Positions 18,200 to 26,916 of a DNA stretch of 64,000 nt are shown piece after piece (the first letter of the stretch is position 1; each line of letters begins with the position of its first letter). Location of the stretch: positions 19,905-83,904 of the forward strand of contig CAYMRD010000013.1 in assembly GCA_964392775.1 (NCBI GenBank). Reading direction: 5' to 3'. The notes under the pieces were generated by a model. It worked only from the letters and a program-made list of their open reading frames with translations, was not told where the DNA came from and did not search any database. The position numbers and the translations under genes are program-made. Origin of the DNA: UKL13-3 sp964392775. Its GTDB lineage: Bacteria > Bacteroidota > Bacteroidia > UKL13-3.

Positions 18200-18225
18200 C
18201 ATGGGTTCTGTTTTTGAGATAGCTT

Positions 18226-19581
18226 CTATTTAAAAAAGCCCAAAACAGACTGAGAAATCTGGCGGGCTATGTTAAAGTTCGCTTCTGATAATAACTGCTC
18301 TTTTCTCAAAGCTGTACGCTTTGCATTGGTGAACAAATCGCGCCAGCCCTGATTGGCCGGAGGCAGGTAATTACCGTTTGGCAATTCTTCATACAGGTTA
18401 TTGATATTGCCATTATAAACAAACTGATGTATTTCGTCTTTTTGTGTAAACTCCTTTTGCTCCGACAACATCGTTTTACCATCCTGAGAGTTCAAAAGAG
18501 CATAAGTATACTTTACCGTAAGTGCCCTTTTTTCATTGGTATCGTCATACATCACCTTTCTGAACTTGGTAATAGCTGAATAGGTCCCGGTATACGGATT
18601 CAGAATATTTTCCGAAAACGCCTCATAAGCCGCTTTCTGCTCTGTGGTAACAGGTGTTTCAATATATTTTACCGACTCTATCTTCACCCAAACAACATAC
18701 TTAATACCTATGGTTTTCCCTGCCTCCACAGCCTGTTCAACACTTGGTATCGACTCCCACCCCCTGTTGCGAAGAGTTTGAGCCACCTCATCCGGTTGTT
18801 GAAGCAGAACATAATCGAACTTTTTTTGCATCAGTCTGCTATGAATGAGCTGTGTTAGCTGGCTACTCAGCAACGAAGAATCTTCGGATACCACATACAC
18901 AGGAAACACAGCCAAAGTTGTTGTAGCTTTCAAATTGGCTTCTTCCTTCATGGCTTTGGCATCTTTATAAGCCTCATCCTGCTGCACAATTTTAGAAAAA
19001 GTTTGATAGGCTTGTTTGAACTTACCCTGTTCCATTTCCTGCATCCCATGCTGATACAAAGGCTCTAAAACAGTATTGATGCGCAATACTGTAATTCCCC
19101 TGTATGTTGTATCCAATTCCGCTATACGTTCAAAGATTTTTTCGGCCCGTTCGTACTCGCGGTTGTTCATCAACTTCAATGCTTCATCATATTGCCCCGA
19201 GATGTACTCCGACCGTATATCCAAATATATATCATCGTATTCGGTGGGCCATCTAAGCTGAACACCCACGGAACTGGCGGTTTGACTATAACGCTCGGCA
19301 TTTTTGTATGCCTTCATAGCCTCATTCACATTGTTCTCAACCACCAGTTTGTTAAAACCCGTAAATTTTTCATCAAGCACCTGTTGTGCCGATATTGCAA
19401 GTCCGTCCTTTGCTTTCTGATCCTTTGGATTGCGCAACAAAGCATTATAATAATAGGTGCTTGCATCTTCATGAAACCCGTTATTCCGCTTGGCATCACC
19501 TTGTTTTACAAGCTTTCCCGAAGGATTGCAGGCAACAAGCAATGTAAATACACAGATGATGAAACCGTAAAAAAACCTCAT
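18226..19581 (-). CDS. Lipoprotein with tetratricopeptide-like repeats, function unknown
   Basis: A 451-residue protein starting MRFFYGFIICVFTLLVACNPSG. The lipobox LVAC predicts a lipid-anchored cell-envelope protein. Residues ~35-220 are helical TPR-like repeats (ASTYYYNALLRNPKDQKAKDG; YERAEKIFERIAELD; KFKQAYQTFSKIVQQD). The C-terminal half is mixed alpha/beta with no family I recognise. The ATG at 19581 is preferred to one eight codons upstream because it follows the argS stop by one base and directly opens the signal peptide. It is probably co-transcribed with argS, with no obvious functional link. Confidence 0.8.
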   Translation of the reverse strand: MRFFYGFIICVFTLLVACNPSGKLVKQGDAKRNNGFHEDASTYYYNALLRNPKDQKAKDGLAISAQQVLDEKFTGFNKLVVENNVNEAMKAYKNAERYSQTASSVGVQLRWPTEYDDIYLDIRSEYISGQYDEALKLMNNREYERAEKIFERIAELDTTYRGITVLRINTVLEPLYQHGMQEMEQGKFKQAYQTFSKIVQQDEAYKDAKAMKEEANLKATTTLAVFPVYVVSEDSSLLSSQLTQLIHSRLMQKKFDYVLLQQPDEVAQTLRNRGWESIPSVEQAVEAGKTIGIKYVVWVKIESVKYIETPVTTEQKAAYEAFSENILNPYTGTYSAITKFRKVMYDDTNEKRALTVKYTYALLNSQDGKTMLSEQKEFTQKDEIHQFVYNGNINNLYEELPNGNYLPPANQGWRDLFTNAKRTALRKEQLLSEANFNIARQISQSVLGFFK

Positions 19582-19582
19582 G

Positions 19583-21349
19583 CTACATACGCTCAGGCAC
19601 CGCAATGCCTAACAACTCAAAACCTGATTTAATAATATTAGAAGTAAACATGCATAACTGTAATCGCATATTCTTTACAGCAACCTGCTCTTCCTTAATG
19701 ATTGGACACTCGTGGTAAAAATGGCTAAATGCTTTGGCCAGTTCGTATAAATAGTTTGCAACCAGTCCCGGGCTCATATCCTGTGCAGCAGCCTGAATCA
19801 CCTCCGGATAACGATACAAAATCTGAATCAATTCGTTTTCCAGCGGTTGCAACGTTGCACCTTCAATATTCGAAATATCGGAGGCTTTTGCATTTCGCAG
19901 AATGGAACGGATACGAGCGTAAGTATACTGAATAAACGGGCCCGTATTCCCCTGAAAATCTATAGACTCTTCGGGGTTGAACAGCATCTTTTTGCGGGGA
20001 TCGACTTTAAGGAGGAAATATTTAAGCGCCCCCATACCAATGGTATTGTATAGAACATCCAGTTCCTCTTTAGCAAGCCCTTCTGTTTTACCAAGTGCAA
20101 TGGTTGTTTGTTCAGCGGCATTGCGCATCTCGGCTATCAGATCATCGGCATCTACTACTGTTCCTTCACGGCTTTTCATCTTGCCATGCGGCAATTCAAC
20201 CATCCCGTAACTCAGGTGGTAAATACCATCGGCATACGATTTACCCAACTTTTTACAGATGAGTTGAAGCACTTTAAAATGGTAATCCTGCTCGTTGCCT
20301 ACAACATAAACAGAGCGTTCAGCACCAAAATCCTTGTATTTTAATTCCGCTGTTCCAATATCCTGGGTGATGTATACCGAAGTTCCGTCACCACGTAACA
20401 ATAATTTATGGTCAAGACCTTCGGCCGTTAAGTCAATCCAAACCGAACCATCATCCTTTTGGTAAAACACATTTTTCGACAACCCCTCCTGCACAATTTC
20501 CTTTCCTAATAAATAGGTATTGCTTTCGTAGTAAAAGGTATCAAAAGAAACACCAAGGTTTTTATAGGTAGATTCGAACCCCTCGTATACCCAGCCATTC
20601 ATGGTTTTCCATACCCGAACGGTTTCGGCATCACCTGCCTCCCATTTGCGAAGCATATCCTGAGCAGCCAGTATGCTTGGAGCTTTTTTAGCGGCATCTT
20701 CTTCACTCATTCCATCAGCAATCAACTGCTTTTGCTCTTCTTTGTACAGCTTATCGAAAGCTACATAATATTTACCTACCAGATGATCACCTTTCAAACC
20801 TGATGATGCAGGTGTTTCGCCATTGCCCTGAAGCAACCACGCCAGCATACTTTTACAGATATGAATACCACGGTCGTTTACCAGATTGCAAGTATTTACC
20901 TCATATCCGGATGCCTTTAAAATCTGTGCAACCGAAAAACCCAACAGGTTATTGCGAACATGCCCAAGATGCAATGGTTTATTGGTATTGGGTGATGAAT
21001 ACTCAACCAACACCTTTTGTTTGCTGTTTGCAGGTGCAAAACCATAGGTTGCATTGGCATGATTAGCCTTTACAAAATCAAGCCATACGGTTGTGCTAAT
21101 GCTGATATTTAGAAAACCTTTGATTACATTGAATCCGGCCACCCTCGAATCATGCTCTTGCAGGTATTGGCCAATATCGTTGGCTGTTTGTTCCGGTCCT
21201 TTTTTACTTTGTTTCAGATATGGAAATACCACAAAGGTAAAATCCCCTTCAAATTCACTTCTGGTAGGCTCCAGCAACACCGTTACTCCTTCAATACCAT
21301 AAAGTGATGTCAATGCATTTGAGATATGTTGTTTGATTTCTAGTTCCAT
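19583..21349 (-). CDS. argS: Arginyl-tRNA synthetase
   Basis: A 588-residue class I aminoacyl-tRNA synthetase. It has the N-terminal Add-1 domain, then the HIGH motif as LHLGHVRNN (about 138), the KMSKS-equivalent KMKSREGTVV (about 388), and the DALR anticodon-binding domain at the end (QYTYARIRSIL ... LCMFTSNIIKSGFELLGI). It charges tRNA-Arg in the cytoplasm. Length is normal. The lipoprotein gene follows after one base. Confidence 0.96.
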   Translation of the reverse strand: MELEIKQHISNALTSLYGIEGVTVLLEPTRSEFEGDFTFVVFPYLKQSKKGPEQTANDIGQYLQEHDSRVAGFNVIKGFLNISISTTVWLDFVKANHANATYGFAPANSKQKVLVEYSSPNTNKPLHLGHVRNNLLGFSVAQILKASGYEVNTCNLVNDRGIHICKSMLAWLLQGNGETPASSGLKGDHLVGKYYVAFDKLYKEEQKQLIADGMSEEDAAKKAPSILAAQDMLRKWEAGDAETVRVWKTMNGWVYEGFESTYKNLGVSFDTFYYESNTYLLGKEIVQEGLSKNVFYQKDDGSVWIDLTAEGLDHKLLLRGDGTSVYITQDIGTAELKYKDFGAERSVYVVGNEQDYHFKVLQLICKKLGKSYADGIYHLSYGMVELPHGKMKSREGTVVDADDLIAEMRNAAEQTTIALGKTEGLAKEELDVLYNTIGMGALKYFLLKVDPRKKMLFNPEESIDFQGNTGPFIQYTYARIRSILRNAKASDISNIEGATLQPLENELIQILYRYPEVIQAAAQDMSPGLVANYLYELAKAFSHFYHECPIIKEEQVAVKNMRLQLCMFTSNIIKSGFELLGIAVPERM

Positions 21350-21378
21350 GCTTCACTCAATCGATAGCAGATATATAA

Positions 21379-22200
21379 TTACGAAAAGGGACTGTCTTTT
21401 TCTTTGGCTACAAAATTGTAAACCACCCGATCAATCCAGCTGGGGAAAAATGTATTTAAAAAATTAACCAAATGCCCCTGATTGGTTAGTATTCGCTGAC
21501 GTCTTCGGGTTTTAACCATCCACAAAATGGTATTTGCCACCTTAGATGCCGGCATCAGTTTACTTTCATCCAAAGGAGATTCAGCTTGCGGTTTACCGCT
21601 TTTATTGAGGGCTGCATTGCGAATATTAGAGGAAGTATAACCCGGATACACAATACCCACATGTAAATCATTGCGCAAATTCTCGATGCGGAGTGATTGC
21701 ATAAAACCATCGAGAGCATACTTGGATGCGGAATATCCGGTGCGGGCCGGCAATCCTACCAAACCCGAAACAGAAGAAACGGCAATGACAGAACCTTTAT
21801 TTTTGAGCAGTTCGGGCAATGCGTATTTGGTACAATACACCGCTCCCCAAAAATTACAATTCATCACCCGCCTGATCACATCCAAATCGCAATCATTAAA
21901 CATAGCCCTCATGCTGATTCCTGCATTATTGACCAACACATGGATGGTGCCAAAAACTGAAACGCTCTCTTCAATCAGGTGCTTGCAATCAGCTTCCACG
22001 CCCACATCACATTTTACGGTATGCACCTTGCTTCCCAGCGAACGACAGTAGTCGGCAACACTATTCAATTTATCCATTGAACGTGCTGCCAATACCAAAC
22101 GCCACCCGTTACGGGCAAATACATGAGCTGTTGCTTCGCCAATTCCCGAAGAGGCTCCGGTAATTACAACAACTTTAGACTGTAGCATTTGTTCGTTCAA
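21379..22200 (-). CDS. SDR family NAD(P)-dependent oxidoreductase
   Basis: A 273-residue classical short-chain dehydrogenase. Visible features are the cofactor loop VVITGASSGIGEA (residues 12-24), NNAGIS (around 91), the catalytic Ser in AVSSVSGLVG and YSASKYA with the catalytic Tyr and Lys (about 156-160). The C-terminal extension (LNTFFPSWIDRVVYNFVAKEK) resembles DHRS7/dehydrogenase-reductase members that may associate with membranes. Substrate is unknown. It lies 29 bases upstream of argS on the same strand. Confidence 0.88.
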   Translation of the reverse strand: MNEQMLQSKVVVITGASSGIGEATAHVFARNGWRLVLAARSMDKLNSVADYCRSLGSKVHTVKCDVGVEADCKHLIEESVSVFGTIHVLVNNAGISMRAMFNDCDLDVIRRVMNCNFWGAVYCTKYALPELLKNKGSVIAVSSVSGLVGLPARTGYSASKYALDGFMQSLRIENLRNDLHVGIVYPGYTSSNIRNAALNKSGKPQAESPLDESKLMPASKVANTILWMVKTRRRQRILTNQGHLVNFLNTFFPSWIDRVVYNFVAKEKDSPFS

Positions 22201-22252
22201 GGTTTTCAGGTTGGGGTATTAGGAATCTAATTAAACTGTTTGTGTTGTGAAA

Positions 22253-22792
22253 TTATTTTTTCCAAACAATAGGTGTTCCATTGGTTGGAATTTCAGGAAA
22301 GTCAATCTCCATTCCATCCAATGCTTCTTCGATAGCATCTTCGAGGTATGCAGCCGTTACACCACTTTCGCTTTCCCAGTTATCATCAATAGGTCCTTTG
22401 TATACCAACTCCCGTTTTGAGTTAAACAGAAAGACCTCTGGTGTAGTTGTAGCTCCGAACTTTCTGGCAACACTTTGGTCCTCGTCCTTCAGGTACATAA
22501 AATGAATTTCATGCAATTTGAAATGGAAAGCTGCCAACTTCATGTTTTCAAAGCTATCTTCGGCATTCTGGCTATCATCGTTTGAGTTGATACTGATAAT
22601 ACCTAAATTATCATCGTTGTACTTCTCAAACAATTTGATCAGTCGTTTACTGTATGCTTGCGCCACAGGAGAACTGTTGCAGGTAAATACAACAGCCAGC
22701 GCATATTTGTCGGCATACTCATAATTAGAGTGTTTTTTATCATCAAAACCGATGAGGTTAAATTCAGGAAGTTTGTCGCCTATCTGTAACAT
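22253..22792 (-). CDS. Thioredoxin-fold (redoxin) family protein with an altered active site
   Basis: A 179-residue redoxin-like protein. The ATG at 22792 gives MLQIGDKLPEFNLIGFDDKKH, a typical AhpC/TSA-type opening; a longer frame to 22894 would add 34 unlikely residues. In relatives the active site reads TCNxCPY, but here it reads FTCNSSPV, so the first Cys is kept and the second is Ser. The cis-Pro region is TTTPEVFLF. The C-terminus ends GTPIVWKK as in its family. A one-cysteine, peroxiredoxin-like or non-reductase role is possible. It is divergent from the next gene. Confidence 0.82.
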   Translation of the reverse strand: MLQIGDKLPEFNLIGFDDKKHSNYEYADKYALAVVFTCNSSPVAQAYSKRLIKLFEKYNDDNLGIISINSNDDSQNAEDSFENMKLAAFHFKLHEIHFMYLKDEDQSVARKFGATTTPEVFLFNSKRELVYKGPIDDNWESESGVTAAYLEDAIEEALDGMEIDFPEIPTNGTPIVWKK

Positions 22793-22910
22793 AACATGAT
22801 TCTGTTTGGTGGTGAAAATTAATTTTTTGTAGGTCGCAAAATAGTATTTTATTGCAGCAATCGGAAACCCATTAAGGGGAAACTTATAAATCACTCAACA
22901 CCAGCAAAAC

Positions 22911-24032
22911 ATGCGGATTATAGAGGTTGTTACCAACCAACAAATTCAGTCTTTTTTACGTTTGCCACATCATTTGTATGCAAACGACCCGGAGTGGGTA
23001 AGTCCGCTGGAAAAGGATATAGAGCTTGTTTTCGACCGCAATCAGAATTCTTATTTCACCGATGGAGATGCCAAACGCTGGATTTTGGTTGATGCGCAAA
23101 ATCAAACCATTGGCCGGATTGCTGCTTTTTACAGTCCGATATACTACAAAAATATCGGACGAAACGTAGGTGGAATGGGCTTTTTTGAGTGCATCAACAA
23201 CCAACAAGCAGCTTTTGTATTGTTTGATACAGCCAAACAATGGTTGATTGAACAAGGCATGACGGCCATGGACGGTCCGATTAATTTCGGGGAGCGCGAC
23301 CGTTTTTGGGGATTGATGATCAGTGGATTTAAACATCCATCTTACCATGAAAATTATAACCCGCCTTATTATAAAACGTTTTTCGATGCTTACGGATTTA
23401 AAACCATCATCGAACAATCCACTTCGGAGATTGTAATTTCGGAGTTTAACTACGAACGGTTTAACCGTATCTCACAGCGGGTGTTGAATAATCCTGATTA
23501 TGAATTCAGACACTTTGAACTATCGAAACTGGATGAGTTCGCCAATGACTTTATGACCATATACAACAAAGCCTGGTGCCACCGACCCGACTTTGTTCCA
23601 ATGACTTACGAGAGGGTTTCAACCATTTTAAAAAGTTTGAAACCTATTTTAATGGAAGACATTATTTGGTTTGCATACGCCCACAATGAACCTGCCGGAT
23701 TTTATATTAACGTGATTGATGTGAACCAGATTTTTAAACACCTGAAAGGAAAAATGAGCTTGTGGGCTAAAATCAAATTTTTGTGGTACCGTAAGTTTGG
23801 TAAAATTGATCGTATTCGGGGTGTTGTATTTGGAGTGATTCCTCAATACCAAAACCTCGGATTGGAAACGGGAATGATCATCAAAACCTATAACTCTTTT
23901 GCCAAACACCCACATATTAAAGCGGCAGAACTAGCCTGGATTGGCGACTTCAACCCTAAGATGCACTCTTTGTTTAATGCGCTTGGAGCCAAAACAACCA
24001 AAATACACCATACCATGAGGGTTGAGTTTTAA
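22911..24032 (+). CDS. GNAT-like conserved protein, function uncertain
   Basis: A 373-residue protein of a family common in Bacteroidota and sometimes named as an N-acetyltransferase. The N-terminal half has features of the GNAT fold (IGRIAAFYSPIYY, then GGMGFFECINNQQAAFVLFDTAKQWL). Distinctive blocks are MDGPINFGERDRFWGLM and NPPYYKTFFDAYGF, with a second acetyltransferase-like half around IWFAYAHNEPAGFYI and IPQYQNLGLETGMI. No substrate is known to me. Its stop abuts the stop of the convergent DUF72 gene. Confidence 0.65.
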   Translation: MRIIEVVTNQQIQSFLRLPHHLYANDPEWVSPLEKDIELVFDRNQNSYFTDGDAKRWILVDAQNQTIGRIAAFYSPIYYKNIGRNVGGMGFFECINNQQAAFVLFDTAKQWLIEQGMTAMDGPINFGERDRFWGLMISGFKHPSYHENYNPPYYKTFFDAYGFKTIIEQSTSEIVISEFNYERFNRISQRVLNNPDYEFRHFELSKLDEFANDFMTIYNKAWCHRPDFVPMTYERVSTILKSLKPILMEDIIWFAYAHNEPAGFYINVIDVNQIFKHLKGKMSLWAKIKFLWYRKFGKIDRIRGVVFGVIPQYQNLGLETGMIIKTYNSFAKHPHIKAAELAWIGDFNPKMHSLFNALGAKTTKIHHTMRVEF

Positions 24033-24935
24033 CTAAAATAAAGTGGCACTTTGCTCGGATACAAACCGGGGCGGATTCAACTCCAGCTTGCAATGTTTAT
24101 TGAGTTCATCAATCAGGTATTTCGATAATTCGGGTGAATACTGCTCGTCATGCTGGTGCATGAAAAACCAAATATCCTCTACCCCATTTTTCTTCCATAA
24201 CCTGATTCGCTGCACCCAATCATCAATACGGGTATAATCGGTTGGATGCAATCCGTTGCCCACAAAACGGATAAAAGCCTGCGGTGTTGTAAGCTCCATG
24301 TGTACACAATCTCTTCGACCCGATGCATCGGTAATCACCGTTCCAATTTTATGTTCACGGCAAAAATCAAACATAGCTTCGGCTTGTTTTCCAACAAACC
24401 ATTCCGCATGTCGCAATTCCAGAAACACCTTTATATCCTTAGGCAAAAGCTCCAAATATTGAGTAATGGTATCAAAATATTTAGGCCCCATTTGGGGATG
24501 TGGCATCAGAAACATCGGGCCTAATTTATCTCCAAATTCACTGAGCACATCAAACAGTAAATTGGTTTCATGCTGTGCATTTTTGAGTCGTTTGATATGG
24601 GTAATAATATCGGTAAACTTTGGACAAAAAGTAAAATCAACCGGAACCTTATCACGCCAAACCCTCACCTGCTCATGCGAAGGCAGCCTGTAAAAAATGG
24701 CGTTGAACTCTATGGTATTAAATTGCTTTCCGTAAGCCTCCAAAAAATCTTTGTCCTTAGTGCCCTTCGGGTAAATTTTTCCAACCCACTCTTTTCGCCA
24801 TTTGGCGCAACCCACATGAATGCGTGTTTCGGCAGGTTCTAATGTTTTAAACAATCGCTTTGTAGCTGACGTATCGGGTGGCAACCTGAAATCTATTTCG
24901 GGAAGATATTCTTCGGCTACTTTTCCAAAATCCAT
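24033..24935 (-). CDS. DUF72 domain-containing protein
   Basis: A 300-residue TIM-barrel-like DUF72 protein. Conserved blocks are IHVGCAKWRKEWVGKIYPKGTK, FNTIEFNAIFYRLPS, FTFCPKFTDIITH, VFLELRHAEWF and VRFVGNG-like IRFVGNGLHPTDY. The family (YecE-like) has no firmly established reaction. I use the ATG at 24935 (MDFGKVAEEYLPEIDF); the earlier frame start at 24971 would add an unrelated hydrophobic stretch. Confidence 0.88.
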   Translation of the reverse strand: MDFGKVAEEYLPEIDFRLPPDTSATKRLFKTLEPAETRIHVGCAKWRKEWVGKIYPKGTKDKDFLEAYGKQFNTIEFNAIFYRLPSHEQVRVWRDKVPVDFTFCPKFTDIITHIKRLKNAQHETNLLFDVLSEFGDKLGPMFLMPHPQMGPKYFDTITQYLELLPKDIKVFLELRHAEWFVGKQAEAMFDFCREHKIGTVITDASGRRDCVHMELTTPQAFIRFVGNGLHPTDYTRIDDWVQRIRLWKKNGVEDIWFFMHQHDEQYSPELSKYLIDELNKHCKLELNPPRFVSEQSATLF

Positions 24936-25005
24936 GCAACCAAAGCTAAGCAGAACAAATAAATGTACCACATGATTCTTTAAAATTTAGTTATTTGCCC
25001 TTGCA

Positions 25006-25353
25006 ATGAAACATACTACTCAAAAACTATTCGCACTTGCTCTCATTACACTCTCGCTTGTAATGCACGGAGAATATTTTAACCGAGAGCTCACGGGATT
25101 CCATGTATGGCGTCAAACACAGACTCAGTCTTCCCTCATTAGCTTTTATGAAGAAGACATGAATATTCTTCATCCTAAAAGGAATGAAAGAGGCAACGGG
25201 GATGGTATTTTCAGAATGGAATTTCCACTGATGCAGTGGATAGGTGCTGCTATTTATAACGTTGCCGGACCCAATCTTTTATGGATTCGGATACTGATGT
25301 TTATTACCGGACTTTTCAGTGTTTGGGGGATGTACCGCTATGAATCAATATAG
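25006..25353 (+). pseudogene. Truncated GT-C-like (PMT/ArnT-type) membrane glycosyltransferase, N-terminal fragment
   Basis: Only 115 codons remain. The product has an N-terminal membrane helix, then GFHVWRQTQTQS, which resembles the first luminal loop of lipid-linked-sugar glycosyltransferases (GT39/PMT-like), and a second helix (LLWIRILMFITGLFSVWGM). The frame ends in YRYESI plus stop exactly where a repeat cluster begins (the codons for ESI and the stop are the repeat's own ATGAATCAATATAG). Normal relatives are several hundred residues long. The rest of the gene is absent from the window. Confidence 0.6.
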
Positions 25354-25779
25354 ATTGTGCACCTACGGAGCGCTGATGCTTTTGGGATTGTATTTATCTA
25401 CAGAGGTTGGGTTCCTCCGGAGCCTATGATGCTGTTTGATTTCTGCATTTATGAATCAATATAGATGGCGCACCTACGGAGCGCTAATGCCTACGGTTCT
25501 ATTTTTGTCTACAGAGGTTGGGCTCCTCCGGAGCCTTTCTATACTAATCAATTCGTAGATTTATGAATAAAGATTGTGCACCTACAGAACGCTGATGTCT
25601 TTGGGTTCGTATTGTCTATAGAGGTTGGACTCCTCCGGAGCCCTTTTTGAAACAATCTCAAAGGATAATATGATGAATCATCTCGTATGACCAACAGCCT
25701 CCGGAGGAGGCAAACCTCTATAGCCCATTTATGAACGAAATGCCCGGAACTCCGGAGGAGCGAAACCTTCATTTCACAT
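25340..25779. repeat. Cluster A of palindromic interspersed repeats
   Basis: Three direct units (about 25340-25424, 25451-25535, 25563-25642) each run from ATGAATnAA...GATnGnGCACCTAC through GAGCGCT-like words to TCCTCCGGAGCC. A fourth unit of a second type (about 25694-25779) contains CCTCCGGAGG and ACTCCGGAGGAGC palindromes. The order and wording match cluster B (33046-33465), including spacer text. The span 25354-25861 has no gene; short open frames in it are by-products of the repeats. Confidence 0.88.
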
Positions 25780-25809
25780 CCCAAACACTATCAACGTAAA
25801 AAAATATAA

Positions 25810-25840
25810 AAAGCCTTTCAACATATACGTGAAAGGCTTT
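25810..25840 (-). terminator. Terminator after the metallophosphatase gene
   Basis: A perfect 11-bp stem (AAAGCCTTTCA at 25810-25820 with 25830-25840) with an A-run on the left, which reads as a U-run on the minus strand. Confidence 0.85.
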
Positions 25841-25861
25841 CGTGATTGGCTTAAAAGCTCA

Positions 25862-26827
25862 CTAATTGCTGATATTTTTTGAGTACTGGTAAAGAATATT
25901 CTGATTAGTATCTACAAAATAAACAGTCATTAATTTATCCGTAACCGATACAATGGCAAAACCTAATTTGTTTTGCGCAAACTTAGTCATGGTTTCTTTC
26001 TCCGGCACCTCTCTTACTTCCGAACCTGCCCCGCTTACAAAATAATCAACCTTACTTCCCTGTGGTTGCTGGTGCTGCAGATCATGATCGTGCCCGCAGA
26101 TATAAGCCGACACATTGTATTTATCGAGCATTGGTTTTAAGGTTGCAATCATCTCAGGTGTATTGCCGTGTTTACTGCTTGTTGAATAAACCGGATGATG
26201 ACCAACTACGATATTGATATCATTGGGAGAAACAGCAAGCACACTATCAAGCCACTGTTTCTGGGCTGTAGTATCCTGTTTGGCAAGGTCGCCATAATTG
26301 TCTTTTTCTTTATGGTATTTTTTTATGAATGGATTGGTATCTAAATACACAAAACGTACCTTTTTACCACTCTTCAGTTCGTGCTGATTTGTAAAATACC
26401 TTGAAGGCATTCTCCATTTACGGCTGATATTGGTATAATCGACCTGCGCCTGTGCATTGCCTCTGTAGTCGTGATTACCCAATACCACATTCCAGTCAAT
26501 TTGCAATGCGTTGCTTGCGTAAACATCTTCAAATGATCGCATCCATTGCGGATCATTTACGCTGGCTACTCCATAGGTATAAAAATTATCACCTGTTGAG
26601 ATTACAAATTCCGGCTCAAGCTGTTTAGCCGCAATCTTCATCGAATTGGCAACTGCCGTTTGACCGGAATCGCCATTTCGTCCCCAATCACCTATTACAA
26701 AAAATACAAGCGCATCCTTCTCCTGTTTAAGAGACTGTATATTGGTTAAACCTTTTTGTGCGAATGATGAAAAACCACTCAGTGAAATAATAATAAGACT
26801 CAACGTCTTTAAGAATATTCTGATCAT
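25862..26827 (-). CDS. Secreted metallophosphoesterase, purple-acid-phosphatase-like
   Basis: A 321-residue exported enzyme. The ATG at 26827 gives MIRIFLKTLSLIIISLSGFSSFAQ, a clean signal peptide; an ATG eight codons earlier was rejected. All calcineurin-type metal motifs are present: GDWGRNG, ISTGDNFY, VVLGNHDYRGN, IVVGHHPVYS and YICGHDHDLQH. The layout is that of TRAP/type 5 acid phosphatases, so it probably hydrolyses phosphate monoesters or nucleotides in the periplasm or outside the cell. It lies 89 bases downstream of the beta-helix lipoprotein and the TonB receptor on the same strand, suggesting one uptake and hydrolysis locus. Confidence 0.9.
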   Translation of the reverse strand: MIRIFLKTLSLIIISLSGFSSFAQKGLTNIQSLKQEKDALVFFVIGDWGRNGDSGQTAVANSMKIAAKQLEPEFVISTGDNFYTYGVASVNDPQWMRSFEDVYASNALQIDWNVVLGNHDYRGNAQAQVDYTNISRKWRMPSRYFTNQHELKSGKKVRFVYLDTNPFIKKYHKEKDNYGDLAKQDTTAQKQWLDSVLAVSPNDINIVVGHHPVYSTSSKHGNTPEMIATLKPMLDKYNVSAYICGHDHDLQHQQPQGSKVDYFVSGAGSEVREVPEKETMTKFAQNKLGFAIVSVTDKLMTVYFVDTNQNILYQYSKNISN

Positions 26828-26916
26828 AATAGTTAGAAATAAAACATACAACAGGCAATTACCTGTTGTATGTTTGGGTTATAAAAAATTTAAAATGCGG
26901 TATACTACAATACTAA

